Positions 1 through 5,318 of a stretch of 8,902 bases of DNA are shown here, one piece after another (position 1 is the first letter of the stretch; the number at the start of each line of letters is the position of its first letter). A program made the position numbers and the translations under genes. Source of the stretch: Equadaptatus sp045642965 (GTDB taxonomy: Bacteria > Synergistota > Synergistia > Synergistales > Synergistaceae); contig JAZUJX010000031.1 of the NCBI GenBank assembly GCA_045642965.1, positions 1-8,902 on the forward strand. The letters run 5' to 3'. Under the pieces are notes generated by a model that saw nothing but the letters and a program-made list of their open reading frames with translations, was not told the origin of the DNA and made no database searches.

Positions 1-818
1 GCCTCCGACTTCCTGTCGTTGCCCGACTGGACGGGAAGATTTATCGAACGGCAGATGCTCGGCGTTTCAGCCATAACCTGCAGAATGTCCTCGTCAAAAT
101 CCTTTGGGTGCGACGTTGCAAAACGCAGTCTCGTAATGCCGTCGATCTCCGAAACGTCCTTCAAAAGCTTCGCGAAGGTGTAATCCTTTGTATCCTTTCC
201 GTAGGCGTCAACGTTCTGACCGAGCAGCGTAATTTCGCTTGCCCCCGACGCCGCCAGCGTGCGGCACTCCGCGAGAATATCCTCATGCCTGCGCGACTGA
301 AGCCGTCCGCGGACGTAAGGCACTATGCAATAACTGCAAAATCTGTCGCACCCGTAGCTTATCGTGACGTACGCCTTGTACGGGTTTGTCCTCGCGAGAG
401 GCGCAACCTCCAAATCCTGAAGCGCGCGGGGGTCGTCGTCCATGAAGAAACGGCTTTCACCGTCTTTGAACACGTCCTCAATGCCCTGAGGAACAAGCCC
501 CAAATGGCGTGGGCCCGAAACAAGCTTCACGCACGGGAAGCGTTTCGCCGTCTCCCGTCCTATTCTCTGAGCCATACAGCCGATAAGCACGACTACCGGC
601 TTTTGTCCGTCTGCTTTGTAACGCAGATTGTAGCGGCCTATTTCGCTTATAACCTTCTGCTCCGCCTTGTCGCGTATGCTGCATGTGACAAGCACGACAA
701 AATCCGCGGAAGCATCGTCCGTCTCCTCCCAGCCTCTGTGCACAAAAGCCGTGCGAAGCCTGTCTCCGTCATATACGTTCATCTGGCATCCGAATACCCT
801 GACAGCAAACCTGAGCAA
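1..818 (-). CDS. miaB: tRNA-2-methylthio-N6-dimethylallyladenosine synthase MiaB, N-terminal part (runs off left edge)
   Basis: Radical-SAM methylthiotransferase that adds the 2-methylthio group to isopentenyladenosine-37 of tRNAs reading UNN codons. The first 272 residues are present; the C-terminus (end of the radical-SAM domain and TRAM domain) lies beyond position 1. The UPF0004 domain carries three cluster cysteines at C11 (in FGCQMN), C46 (in TCSIRDKAE) and C81 (in IGCMAQ). The radical-SAM triad is C157-x3-C161-x2-C164 (YGCDRFCSYC), followed by IVPYVRGR and later by LPVQSG. The start is TTG at 818: the only in-frame upstream codons before a stop are poor starts, and AAAAGGGG at 827-834 sits 8 nt upstream. 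This gives MLRFAVRVFGCQMN, the usual distance from the start to the first cysteine. The ATG just upstream is in another frame and ends quickly. The last visible residues (SGNDRKSEA) depart from the common family pattern after LPVQSG. Confidence 0.93.
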   Translation of the reverse strand, partial: MLRFAVRVFGCQMNVYDGDRLRTAFVHRGWEETDDASADFVVLVTCSIRDKAEQKVISEIGRYNLRYKADGQKPVVVLIGCMAQRIGRETAKRFPCVKLVSGPRHLGLVPQGIEDVFKDGESRFFMDDDPRALQDLEVAPLARTNPYKAYVTISYGCDRFCSYCIVPYVRGRLQSRRHEDILAECRTLAASGASEITLLGQNVDAYGKDTKDYTFAKLLKDVSEIDGITRLRFATSHPKDFDEDILQVMAETPSICRSINLPVQSGNDRKSE

Positions 819-826
819 GAAAATTA

Positions 827-834
827 CCCCTTTT
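827..834 (-). promoter_or_regulatory. Ribosome binding site deciding the TTG start of miaB
   Basis: AAAAGGGG on the minus strand, 8 nt from the TTG at 816-818. It supports the TTG because no ATG or GTG lies in the miaB frame between the upstream stop codons and the FGCQMN motif. Confidence 0.6.
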
Positions 835-843
835 CATCAATTC

Positions 844-874
844 TTGTGTAATTATATCAAAATAACGCTATAAT
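844..874 (+). promoter_or_regulatory. Promoter for the exported-protein gene at 893
   Basis: A perfect TATAAT -10 lies at 869-874. The best -35 is TTGTGT at 844-849, but the 19-bp spacer is long, so the -35 assignment is weak. It overlaps the miaB -10 on the other strand. The leader to the ATG is short, about 12 nt, and contains GGAG at 881-884. Confidence 0.45.
851..859 (-). promoter_or_regulatory. Extended -10 promoter for miaB
   Basis: On the minus strand the sequence TGATATAAT is a perfect extended -10 (TGnTATAAT). There is no recognisable -35 hexamer 17 nt upstream, which fits extended -10 promoters. Predicted initiation near 845 leaves a leader of about 27 nt before the TTG start. Confidence 0.5.
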
Positions 875-892
875 TTATACGGAGTGATTGAA

Positions 893-1390
893 ATGAAGAA
901 AATTTTTGTCATACTTTCCGCGCTTGCGTTGTTCGCGGCGCAGGCATACGCGGCAGACGCCCCTCTCGTTGAAGTGCTGACAGGCAAAAACGGCGGGCTT
1001 CCCGACGTTGAAGGCTGGTTTAACTATGACGCGCGGACAACAAAGCTCAACACCGTTTCAGGGTACAAAGGCGAATGGATTGAACGCGACTACAGAACGC
1101 CGCAGGGCGTTCCCTGCCATGCCGTAAGAATTGACGGCGAGGGTCCCAAAGGCTGGAAAGCAAAACAAATCAGCGGAACGGCTGGCGACGGGCTGCTCGG
1201 CGAAGGCGCAGTGTTCAAAAGCCTCACGGTATGCGGCTTCGCGGCGGAATTTGACAGGCACCCTGTGCGCGGCTGCTCGCTTGCCGTCCGTCTGCCCGAC
1301 AGCGTTCTTACCCTCGAATCAAAATACGTTTCCGAAGCGGAAATAACTCAGATTGCCGAAACGCTGATTAAAAAAATCACAGGGAAATAA
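893..1390 (+). CDS. Small exported protein of unknown function (Sec signal peptide)
   Basis: A 165-residue protein I do not recognise. Residues 1-20 form a classic signal peptide: MKK, then a hydrophobic core, then AYA before ADAP, so signal peptidase I cleavage is expected after A20. There is no lipobox cysteine. The mature part is about 145 residues, soluble in character, with three cysteines (in GVPCHAV, LTVCGF and VRGCSL) and no further membrane segment. It should therefore be periplasmic or secreted. An in-frame GTG at 884 would overlap the Shine-Dalgarno itself, whereas GGAG at 881-884 is 8 nt from the ATG at 893, which I take as the start. The gene has its own promoter and ends at a hairpin terminator, so it is probably monocistronic. 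Coding is supported by the signal peptide, the RBS and base composition like its neighbours. Function unknown. Confidence 0.85.
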   Translation: MKKIFVILSALALFAAQAYAADAPLVEVLTGKNGGLPDVEGWFNYDARTTKLNTVSGYKGEWIERDYRTPQGVPCHAVRIDGEGPKGWKAKQISGTAGDGLLGEGAVFKSLTVCGFAAEFDRHPVRGCSLAVRLPDSVLTLESKYVSEAEITQIAETLIKKITGK

Positions 1391-1393
1391 ATT

Positions 1394-1427
1394 ACAGAGA
1401 CGGCTATCCGCCGTCTCTGTCTGTTTT
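1394..1427. terminator. Rho-independent terminator between convergent genes
   Basis: A perfect 11-bp stem (ACAGAGACGGC at 1394-1404 against GCCGTCTCTGT at 1410-1420) with a 5-nt loop is followed on the plus strand by CTGTTTTA. It begins 4 nt after the plus-strand stop and lies about 20 nt past the stop of the minus-strand gene ending at 1442. It may serve both directions, although the minus-side tail (AATTTA) is weaker. Confidence 0.75.
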
Positions 1428-1441
1428 ACCCTTTACTTTAT

Positions 1442-1912
1442 TTATCTCTGCGCTTTTCCGCAAGTCCCGTTTTTCATAAACTCTGCCAGTTCCTCAGCGT
1501 TGAGCCAAATATCTCCCCTGAGCTCATGAACGAAGTTCGTTATGTTAAACGTTTTGTCCCTGTGCCATTTAAAGCTTATCAGTCTGCCTCTCAGATAACA
1601 TTTAACCAGGTTGTTTCTGATACATCTGTGCATCATTTTTGCACTAATCTTTGCATACATAACCTTGTCCGGAATATCTTCATCGTCCTTCGCTGCATAT
1701 TCCTTTATCTGTCCGTATATGTCTCTCTTATAGCCTTCAAGGATAACAGTTAAAGTGCTGCACGTCTGTCTGCTGCCGTAAAATGAATACGTCACGCCGA
1801 AAGCTTCAAACTCTTGCCACACGCTGTAATACGCCTGTCTTTTGTCAGTAACGTTTTTGAAAATGCACCACAACAGAATTACGGTACAGACTGAAAAAAT
1901 AATTAGGTTCAT
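1442..1912 (-). CDS. Hypothetical membrane-anchored protein, third gene of AT-rich cassette
   Basis: A 156-residue protein of no family I recognise. Residues about 3-18 (LIIFSVCTVILLWCIF) form a single hydrophobic anchor, followed at once by a basic stretch (KNVTDKR). This suggests the remaining ~135 polar residues face the cytoplasm (positive-inside inference). The soluble part is rich in aromatic and charged residues with scattered cysteines and no catalytic motif that I can see. The ATG at 1912 overlaps the upstream stop as ATGA, so it is probably translationally coupled to the gene before it. Codon choice is AT-rich compared with neighbouring housekeeping genes. It ends about 20 nt before the hairpin at 1394-1420. 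Confidence 0.75.
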   Translation of the reverse strand: MNLIIFSVCTVILLWCIFKNVTDKRQAYYSVWQEFEAFGVTYSFYGSRQTCSTLTVILEGYKRDIYGQIKEYAAKDDEDIPDKVMYAKISAKMMHRCIRNNLVKCYLRGRLISFKWHRDKTFNITNFVHELRGDIWLNAEELAEFMKNGTCGKAQR

Positions 1913-2373
1913 AAGTACTCTTCTTCATCCTCCAGAGATATAACGTTTTCTTCGGCTATTTTCTTACGGAGAGTTTTCTTCGGTTTATAAGCCAAATATT
2001 CTTCTTCCGGATAGTCTATCAATGCCCACTGCAAATTAGAATCACTAATCTTTTTAAGTCCTTTTTCTATTGCCAAACAGACCTCTTGCCGTATTCTTCT
2101 TAGCGCTTCCAGCAATTCATCTTTATCTTTATATGTCTGTTGCGCTTCAAAAACATACTCGTCTGCAAACTCAATAAATTTCCGCCAAATCTTTTTGTTG
2201 TTCTTAAAATTTTCGTTCGTGGCGTCTATTGAGTAGTAACCCCACGGAAGCATAATATAAAAACGCTCTTTATTTACAGGCTGTTTTCGTTTATCGTACA
2301 TTTCAGCAAGCTTAAGAGGCGGATAGGTGACAGCAAGGCATAGCACCATAATCACAAATGCGGCAAAATACAT
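1909..2373 (-). CDS. Hypothetical membrane-anchored protein with acidic tail, second gene of AT-rich cassette
   Basis: A 154-residue unrecognised protein. An N-terminal hydrophobic segment (residues about 2-17) is followed by a basic region (KLAEMYDKRKQ). A charged, largely helical-looking body (residues about 60-115, rich in K, E and L) and a strongly acidic C-terminus (EDEEEYL) follow. The architecture matches the next gene: one N-terminal anchor plus a ~130-residue polar domain. The ATG at 2373 directly abuts the TAA of the preceding gene (2374-2376), with a G-run (GGGGG) about 10 nt upstream as a possible RBS inside that gene. The last bases overlap the following gene by 4 nt (ATGA). The tight packing implies one transcript and perhaps a complex. 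Function unknown. Confidence 0.78.
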   Translation of the reverse strand: MYFAAFVIMVLCLAVTYPPLKLAEMYDKRKQPVNKERFYIMLPWGYYSIDATNENFKNNKKIWRKFIEFADEYVFEAQQTYKDKDELLEALRRIRQEVCLAIEKGLKKISDSNLQWALIDYPEEEYLAYKPKKTLRKKIAEENVISLEDEEEYL

Positions 2374-2709
2374 TTACTTCAACCCCCAATCCTTAAACGC
2401 CAACTCGGCATTCATATCACAAGGACGATAGCCTTGCTTGTATAATATATACACGCTCCAACGATTGTAGAACAGCATCGCTCCCATATATATCAATATG
2501 ATAACAGGAGAACATACCCAAGGAAGCAAAAAATACAGAGCAGTATACGACACAAAGAGGGCAAACGCTATTCGCCGCTCATGCCGTAACATAGGAACAA
2601 TGGCAACCGTAAAGGGAAGCATAGCCGTAGCTGCACCCCACCAGCATAAGCCACATGGTCTGCGTACAATTTCACCTTCCGGAGAAATTAATGATATAGT
2701 TTTGCTCAT
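2374..2709 (-). CDS. Hypothetical small polytopic membrane protein, first gene of AT-rich cassette
   Basis: A 111-residue protein with about three hydrophobic segments (residues ~23-41, ~47-65 and ~68-81). A short polar N-terminus bears a C19-x2-C22 pair (PCGLC), and the C-terminal tail runs YNRW...GYRP. The arrangement (W-rich first helix, R/H-rich turn, RW and GYRP near the end) loosely resembles small DUF2628-type inner-membrane proteins, but I cannot assign it. A longer frame opens at 2742, but GGGAG sits 7 nt before the ATG at 2709, giving MSKTIS as the start. It is the first gene of a three-gene unit, followed without a gap by the gene at 2373. Confidence 0.74.
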   Translation of the reverse strand: MSKTISLISPEGEIVRRPCGLCWWGAATAMLPFTVAIVPMLRHERRIAFALFVSYTALYFLLPWVCSPVIILIYMGAMLFYNRWSVYILYKQGYRPCDMNAELAFKDWGLK

Positions 2710-2779
2710 TGTTTCACTCCCATTCATAGGAATACGAAACACGCTGCATCAGTATCTTATTTTCTGTAATCGTGAAATA

Positions 2780-2807
2780 ATTATACCTAATTTTGCTTAT
2801 TCACACA
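2780..2807 (-). promoter_or_regulatory. Possible promoter of the three-gene cassette
   Basis: A perfect TATAAT -10 lies on the minus strand at 2780-2785. The -35 position offers only TGTGTG (2802-2807, 16-bp spacer), a poor match. The expected leader to the ATG at 2709 is about 65 nt. The tRNA terminator just upstream (2834-2860) means the cassette needs its own promoter, which supports this call. Confidence 0.4.
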
Positions 2808-2833
2808 TCAGCAGTTTTACCGATTGACAGAAT

Positions 2834-2860
2834 AAAAAACGTCCGCGAAGCGGACGTTTT
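2834..2860 (-). terminator. Rho-independent terminator of the ferredoxin-tRNA transcript
   Basis: Read on the minus strand, a perfect stem (AAAACGTCCGC against GCGGACGTTTT, 3-nt loop) ends in a run of six T. It starts 9 nt after the tRNA CCA end. Confidence 0.87.
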
Positions 2861-2869
2861 GTTTGCGAG

Positions 2870-2945
2870 TGGTGGGCCTACCAGGAATCGAACCTAGAAC
2901 CATCCGGTTATGAGCCGGGAGCTCTGCCAATTGAGCTATAGGCCC
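2870..2945 (-). tRNA. tRNA with CAT anticodon, probably tRNA-Ile2 (lysidine type), otherwise tRNA-Met
   Basis: A complete 76-nt cloverleaf with encoded CCA. The acceptor stem is GGGCCTA/TAGGCCC (7 perfect pairs), the D stem GCTC/GAGC, the T stem CTAGG/CCTGG with a TTCGATT loop, and the anticodon loop CTCATAA with CAT at 2910-2912. The anticodon stem has four good pairs and a C27-A43 mismatch at its outer end. The discriminator is A73. By anticodon it would be labelled Met. However, C4-G69 and C5-G68 (known TilS determinants) plus U12-A23, C29-G41, A37, A38 and A73 (known isoleucyl-tRNA synthetase elements in E. coli) favour tRNA-Ile2, whose C34 is converted to lysidine to read AUA. No initiator signature (unpaired 1-72, three G-C pairs in the anticodon stem) is present. 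The tRNA itself is certain; the amino acid identity is an inference. Confidence 0.97.
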
Positions 2946-2951
2946 GCAAAA

Positions 2952-3137
2952 TTATTCTGTTTTAGGATAAATGGCACCGACCGGACACGCCTCCATGGCG
3001 TTTTTAACCTCAGGAGAGTCGCTCTGCGCCTTTACCGTGCTTTTGCCTGCGGCTTCGTCAATTTCGAAAACCTCAGGGCAAAGCTGTGCGCAGATGCCGC
3101 ATCCGATACATTCGTCGACGTTGACCTTGACTTCCAT
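2952..3137 (-). CDS. Ferredoxin, single [4Fe-4S] cluster
   Basis: A 61-residue soluble electron carrier. The cluster motif C10-x2-C13-x2-C16 (CIGCGIC) plus C51-P (EACPVGAI) supplies four ligands to one [4Fe-4S] cluster. C20 (LCPEVFEI) is the extra cysteine usual in this monocluster type, as in Thermotoga ferredoxin. The second cluster motif has been replaced by a connecting loop, as expected for the family. The frame can open at TTG 3146 or ATG 3143, but GGGAG at 3147-3151 is 9 nt from the ATG at 3137, the best-spaced start (MEVKVNVDECIGCG). It has its own near-consensus promoter, and its stop lies only 6 nt before the tRNA 5' end, so the tRNA is probably processed from the ferredoxin mRNA. 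Redox partner unknown. Confidence 0.93.
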   Translation of the reverse strand: MEVKVNVDECIGCGICAQLCPEVFEIDEAAGKSTVKAQSDSPEVKNAMEACPVGAIYPKTE

Positions 3138-3162
3138 TGTCATCAACTCCCAACGGACGGGT

Positions 3163-3191
3163 ATTGTACTCTAAAACTTTGATTTAGTCAA
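3163..3191 (-). promoter_or_regulatory. Sigma-70-type promoter of ferredoxin (and tRNA)
   Basis: On the minus strand: TTGACT (3186-3191), 17-bp spacer, TACAAT (3163-3168). Initiation near 3156 leaves a leader of about 20 nt containing the GGGAG site. The same hexamers and spacing occur before veg. Confidence 0.82.
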
Positions 3192-3198
3192 ATTATTT

Positions 3199-3218
3199 CT
3201 GCGGCTTAATCGCCGCAG
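3199..3218 (-). terminator. Hairpin at the end of purR, possible weak terminator
   Basis: The minus-strand stem CTGCGGC/GCCGCAG (7 perfect bp, 6-nt loop) has the purR TAA stop codon in its loop. The tail is AAATAATTT rather than a U-run, so intrinsic termination would be inefficient. The hairpin stops 7 bp short of the ferredoxin -35 box. Confidence 0.4.
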
Positions 3219-4006
3219 GCGACGGAAAGCTTTGCCGCGCCTTCTGATTCCGTAAGCCTGAGCAGCGTTTTGTAGCCGCTGACAGCCTTTTTCTGCGGCT
3301 TGTCGGCTGTAATAAACAGCCCCGTACCGACTATTTCAGCCTCAAAATGCCGCGCCATAAGCTGCATACCGGCGGCAGTGCTTCCGCCTCTCATAAAGTC
3401 GTCGAGGATAAGCACCCTTGAGCCTTTCTGTATCTGCTTCGTACCCATGTACATCGTGCGGACCTCGCCGTTTGCAGCCGGATAATGAACAGCCATTGCC
3501 GCCCCGTCGCTCGGACGGTTTCTGAAACGGCAGACCGTGAGAGGACAGCCGAGCGCATACGCCGTAAAAAGAGCAACTGGAATACCCTTAACTTCGGTGG
3601 TGACTATTATGTCCGGCTTTGCGTCGACAAAAAGCGAAGCCATTGACAAACCGAGAGGAAGCGCCGTAACAGGGTCAAAAATCAGGTCGTTGTAATAAAT
3701 CAGCCCGCCGGGAAGATATCTGTCGGGGTCCGAAAGCTTTTCGGCGGTTTCTTCAAGCACCGCCCTGCGGTATTCGGGCGTACACTCGGGCAGGAAACGC
3801 GCTCCCCCGCTGCGCCCCCTTTCAACCTGAACTGTTCCGAAGCCGTCTGCGGCAAATGCCGACGCCACAACCTCCATATCGTCGCTGACTACGGTTTTTG
3901 ACACGCTGAATTTTTCCGCAAGCTCCGTAACGGAAACAGGCTTTGAAGGCGTCATGAAAAATTTTGACACCATTCTCGCAATTCTCTCCGTTCTCTGTCC
4001 TTTCAT
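3206..4006 (-). CDS. purR: Purine operon repressor PurR (Bacillus type)
   Basis: A 266-residue transcription factor with an N-terminal winged helix-turn-helix (residues about 1-72, including VTELAEKFSVSKTVVSDDM) and a C-terminal phosphoribosyltransferase-fold effector domain. The PRPP-binding loop is at about 198-214 (VLILDDFMRGGSTAAGM), the hallmark DDFM..GGT-like motif of this family. In Bacillus PurR represses purine synthesis genes, and PRPP relieves DNA binding; the fold is no longer an active transferase. Length is close to the Bacillus protein (285). The frame is open upstream to 4120 inside ispE, but ATG 4006 (MKGQRTERI) gives the family N-terminus and lies 2 nt after the ispE TAG, implying translational coupling. 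It is the third gene of veg-ispE-purR. No obvious PurBox pair is visible in this window. Confidence 0.94.
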   Translation of the reverse strand: MKGQRTERIARMVSKFFMTPSKPVSVTELAEKFSVSKTVVSDDMEVVASAFAADGFGTVQVERGRSGGARFLPECTPEYRRAVLEETAEKLSDPDRYLPGGLIYYNDLIFDPVTALPLGLSMASLFVDAKPDIIVTTEVKGIPVALFTAYALGCPLTVCRFRNRPSDGAAMAVHYPAANGEVRTMYMGTKQIQKGSRVLILDDFMRGGSTAAGMQLMARHFEAEIVGTGLFITADKPQKKAVSGYKTLLRLTESEGAAKLSVACGD

Positions 4007-4008
4007 AT

Positions 4009-4839
4009 CTATACCAGCCTTTCCGCCGCAAGAACAAAATTCTGCGCGCCAAATATTTTTTCCAGTTTGTCCAGCGTTTCGTCCTGCGCCGCGAAGAACA
4101 TAGCGCTTCCGCTTCCGCACATTCCCCAGGCAAGAGCCCCTTCCCTGTCCGCAATGTCAAAAGCGGTATTGTACTCCGGATGCTCATAGAGAGCAGGGGC
4201 AAGAAAATCGTTCGGAAGAAGCCCTGCGCGGCCGTTCTGCGAAAGTTTTTTTACAATTCCAAACGCCTCAGCCGCAAAATCCGCGTCCTCAGGACAGAAA
4301 TCCCCTCTGTACTCGTCAAGCTTCCTGTAAGCGGCAGGCGTTGACGAACTCCATTTCGGGAAAACGAGCAGCCACGGAAGCTTAATTTCTTCAGCAATCG
4401 GGGAAAGCTTTTCCCCTGCGCCTTCGGCGTAATTCAGCGTGTTGTCCTGAGCCAGCGTCAAAACGTCTGCGCCGAGCTTTGCAATCTCGTCCGACGTATA
4501 GGTCAGTCCGCAGTTTTCCTTAAGCCACACGAGCAGAGCCGCGGCGTTTCCGCTTCCGGCACCTATTCCGGAGCCCTGCGGATAACGCTTTGAAAGCTTA
4601 ATTTCAAGCGGCGGGACGGAAATTTTCCGCGAAGCAGACTCAAGCACGGAATCAAGCAGATTTTTGCCCTGTATCTCCGCTCCTTCCACCGTTATGCTCC
4701 CTTTTCCGCTTTCCGCACGGCGCACGTCAAGCCGCTCCGCGCCCGCCTTCTTCCAAAAAACGGTGCGAAGCTCGTGATAACCGTCGGCTCTTCTGCCGAG
4801 TACGTGAAGTGTGAGATTTATTTTTACGGGACAGAACAT
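4009..4839 (-). CDS. ispE: 4-diphosphocytidyl-2-C-methyl-D-erythritol kinase IspE
   Basis: GHMP-family kinase that phosphorylates the 2-hydroxyl of CDP-ME in the MEP pathway to isoprenoid precursors; cytosolic, ATP-dependent. It is 276 residues, a normal length. The N-terminal signature PVKINLTL..GRRADGYHEL (residues 4-24) contains catalytic K6. The glycine-rich ATP loop is GSGIGAGSGNAAA (89-101). Catalytic D125 lies in GADV, and the C-terminal GSGSAMFF is at about 242-249. Two places are unusual: the loop has GSGN where GGSSN or GGSSD is commoner, and the segment after GADV (LTLAQDNTLNY) lacks the usual PFF..G pattern. The frame extends to a TTG at 4896, but ATG 4839 gives the family N-terminus; its RBS is poorly spaced (GGAG 2 nt away, or AGAAAG 9 nt away). 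Second gene of the veg-ispE-purR operon. Confidence 0.94.
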   Translation of the reverse strand: MFCPVKINLTLHVLGRRADGYHELRTVFWKKAGAERLDVRRAESGKGSITVEGAEIQGKNLLDSVLESASRKISVPPLEIKLSKRYPQGSGIGAGSGNAAALLVWLKENCGLTYTSDEIAKLGADVLTLAQDNTLNYAEGAGEKLSPIAEEIKLPWLLVFPKWSSSTPAAYRKLDEYRGDFCPEDADFAAEAFGIVKKLSQNGRAGLLPNDFLAPALYEHPEYNTAFDIADREGALAWGMCGSGSAMFFAAQDETLDKLEKIFGAQNFVLAAERLV

Positions 4840-4867
4840 TGCTCCAAACTTTCTTCTCAACAAAGCA

Positions 4868-4886
4868 ATGCCCCCGTACGGGGCAT
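4868..4886. repeat. Hairpin in the veg-ispE gap
   Basis: The inverted repeat ATGCCCC/GGGGCAT (4868-4874 and 4880-4886) has a 5-nt loop. It lies between the veg stop and the ispE ATG, about 29 nt before the start codon. No U-run follows, so it is not a terminator. It could slow or stabilise the transcript, or affect ispE translation. Confidence 0.45.
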
Positions 4887-4898
4887 CACTATGCAATC

Positions 4899-5144
4899 TT
4901 AATATATTTTTTCCCCTGTTTTGCAGAGGACAAGCTCAACGTCACGCGTCAGCAGGTCGGTGTAGCGGAAAGAAATAACCGTGTCCGTCTCCTCAAGATG
5001 AAGCGTGAAAAGGCTTGAATAGACAGCCTCAATAACGGCAACGTCGTCCTTCGACCTTCGTCTGCCGTTCGCCGCATGGTAGAAAACGCGTTTTCCGCAA
5101 TGCTGACCGACAATATTCTTGAGCTCTTCCTGAGTCACAGCCAT
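4899..5144 (-). CDS. veg: Veg family protein
   Basis: An 81-residue cytosolic protein. The alignable core is GKRV (17-20), ANGRRR (25-30), a central Y..LFTLHL strand and SFRYTDLLTRDVELVL near the C-terminus. This matches the Veg pattern GKR..ANGGRRK..SYSYxDxLTxxVEL. In Bacillus subtilis Veg is abundantly transcribed and has been linked to biofilm formation; its biochemical role is unsettled. It has a small SH3-like, nucleic-acid-binding feel because of the basic RRR patch (inference). The frame opens at TTG 5150, but ATG 5144 has AGG 7 nt upstream and gives MAVTQEELK. It heads an operon with ispE and purR, the same linkage as in Bacillus. Its promoter is one of the two strongest in the window. 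Confidence 0.9.
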   Translation of the reverse strand: MAVTQEELKNIVGQHCGKRVFYHAANGRRRSKDDVAVIEAVYSSLFTLHLEETDTVISFRYTDLLTRDVELVLCKTGEKIY

Positions 5145-5179
5145 ATACAAACCTGCCTCTGCACAGTCATAATACGGAT

Positions 5180-5208
5180 ATTGTACGCATAAACAGCCTA
5201 AAAGTCAA
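5180..5208 (-). promoter_or_regulatory. Strong sigma-70-type promoter of veg-ispE-purR
   Basis: TTGACT (5203-5208), 17-bp spacer, TACAAT (5180-5185) on the minus strand. Initiation near 5173 gives a leader of roughly 28 nt. AT-rich DNA upstream (5209-5280) could act as an UP element. Confidence 0.87.
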
Positions 5209-5318
5209 GAAATACACTGAATTTACACTCTGTTTGAAAATAAATGTAAGGGATTTTAACAAAACGTTCATTTATAAAAGCTTTCACCCGTAAAAGGGTT
5301 CTCTTTCAGACAAATGCC

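Noticed and set aside
108..851. 247-codon plus-strand ORF
   Set aside because: It is antisense to MiaB, whose six cluster cysteines and conserved motifs read cleanly on the minus strand.
2710..2742. Upstream ATG at 2742 for the first cassette gene
   Set aside because: GGGAG is placed for the ATG at 2709, and the upstream 11 residues add nothing recognisable.
1391..2945. Integrative island using the CAT tRNA as attachment site for the AT-rich cassette
   Set aside because: The tRNA 3' end does face the cassette, but no copy of its 3' sequence appears near 1391-1442, there is no integrase, and a terminator separates tRNA and cassette.
3207..4120. purR start upstream at 4120
   Set aside because: The extra 38 residues fall inside ispE and do not resemble PurR; ATG 4006 gives the family N-terminus.
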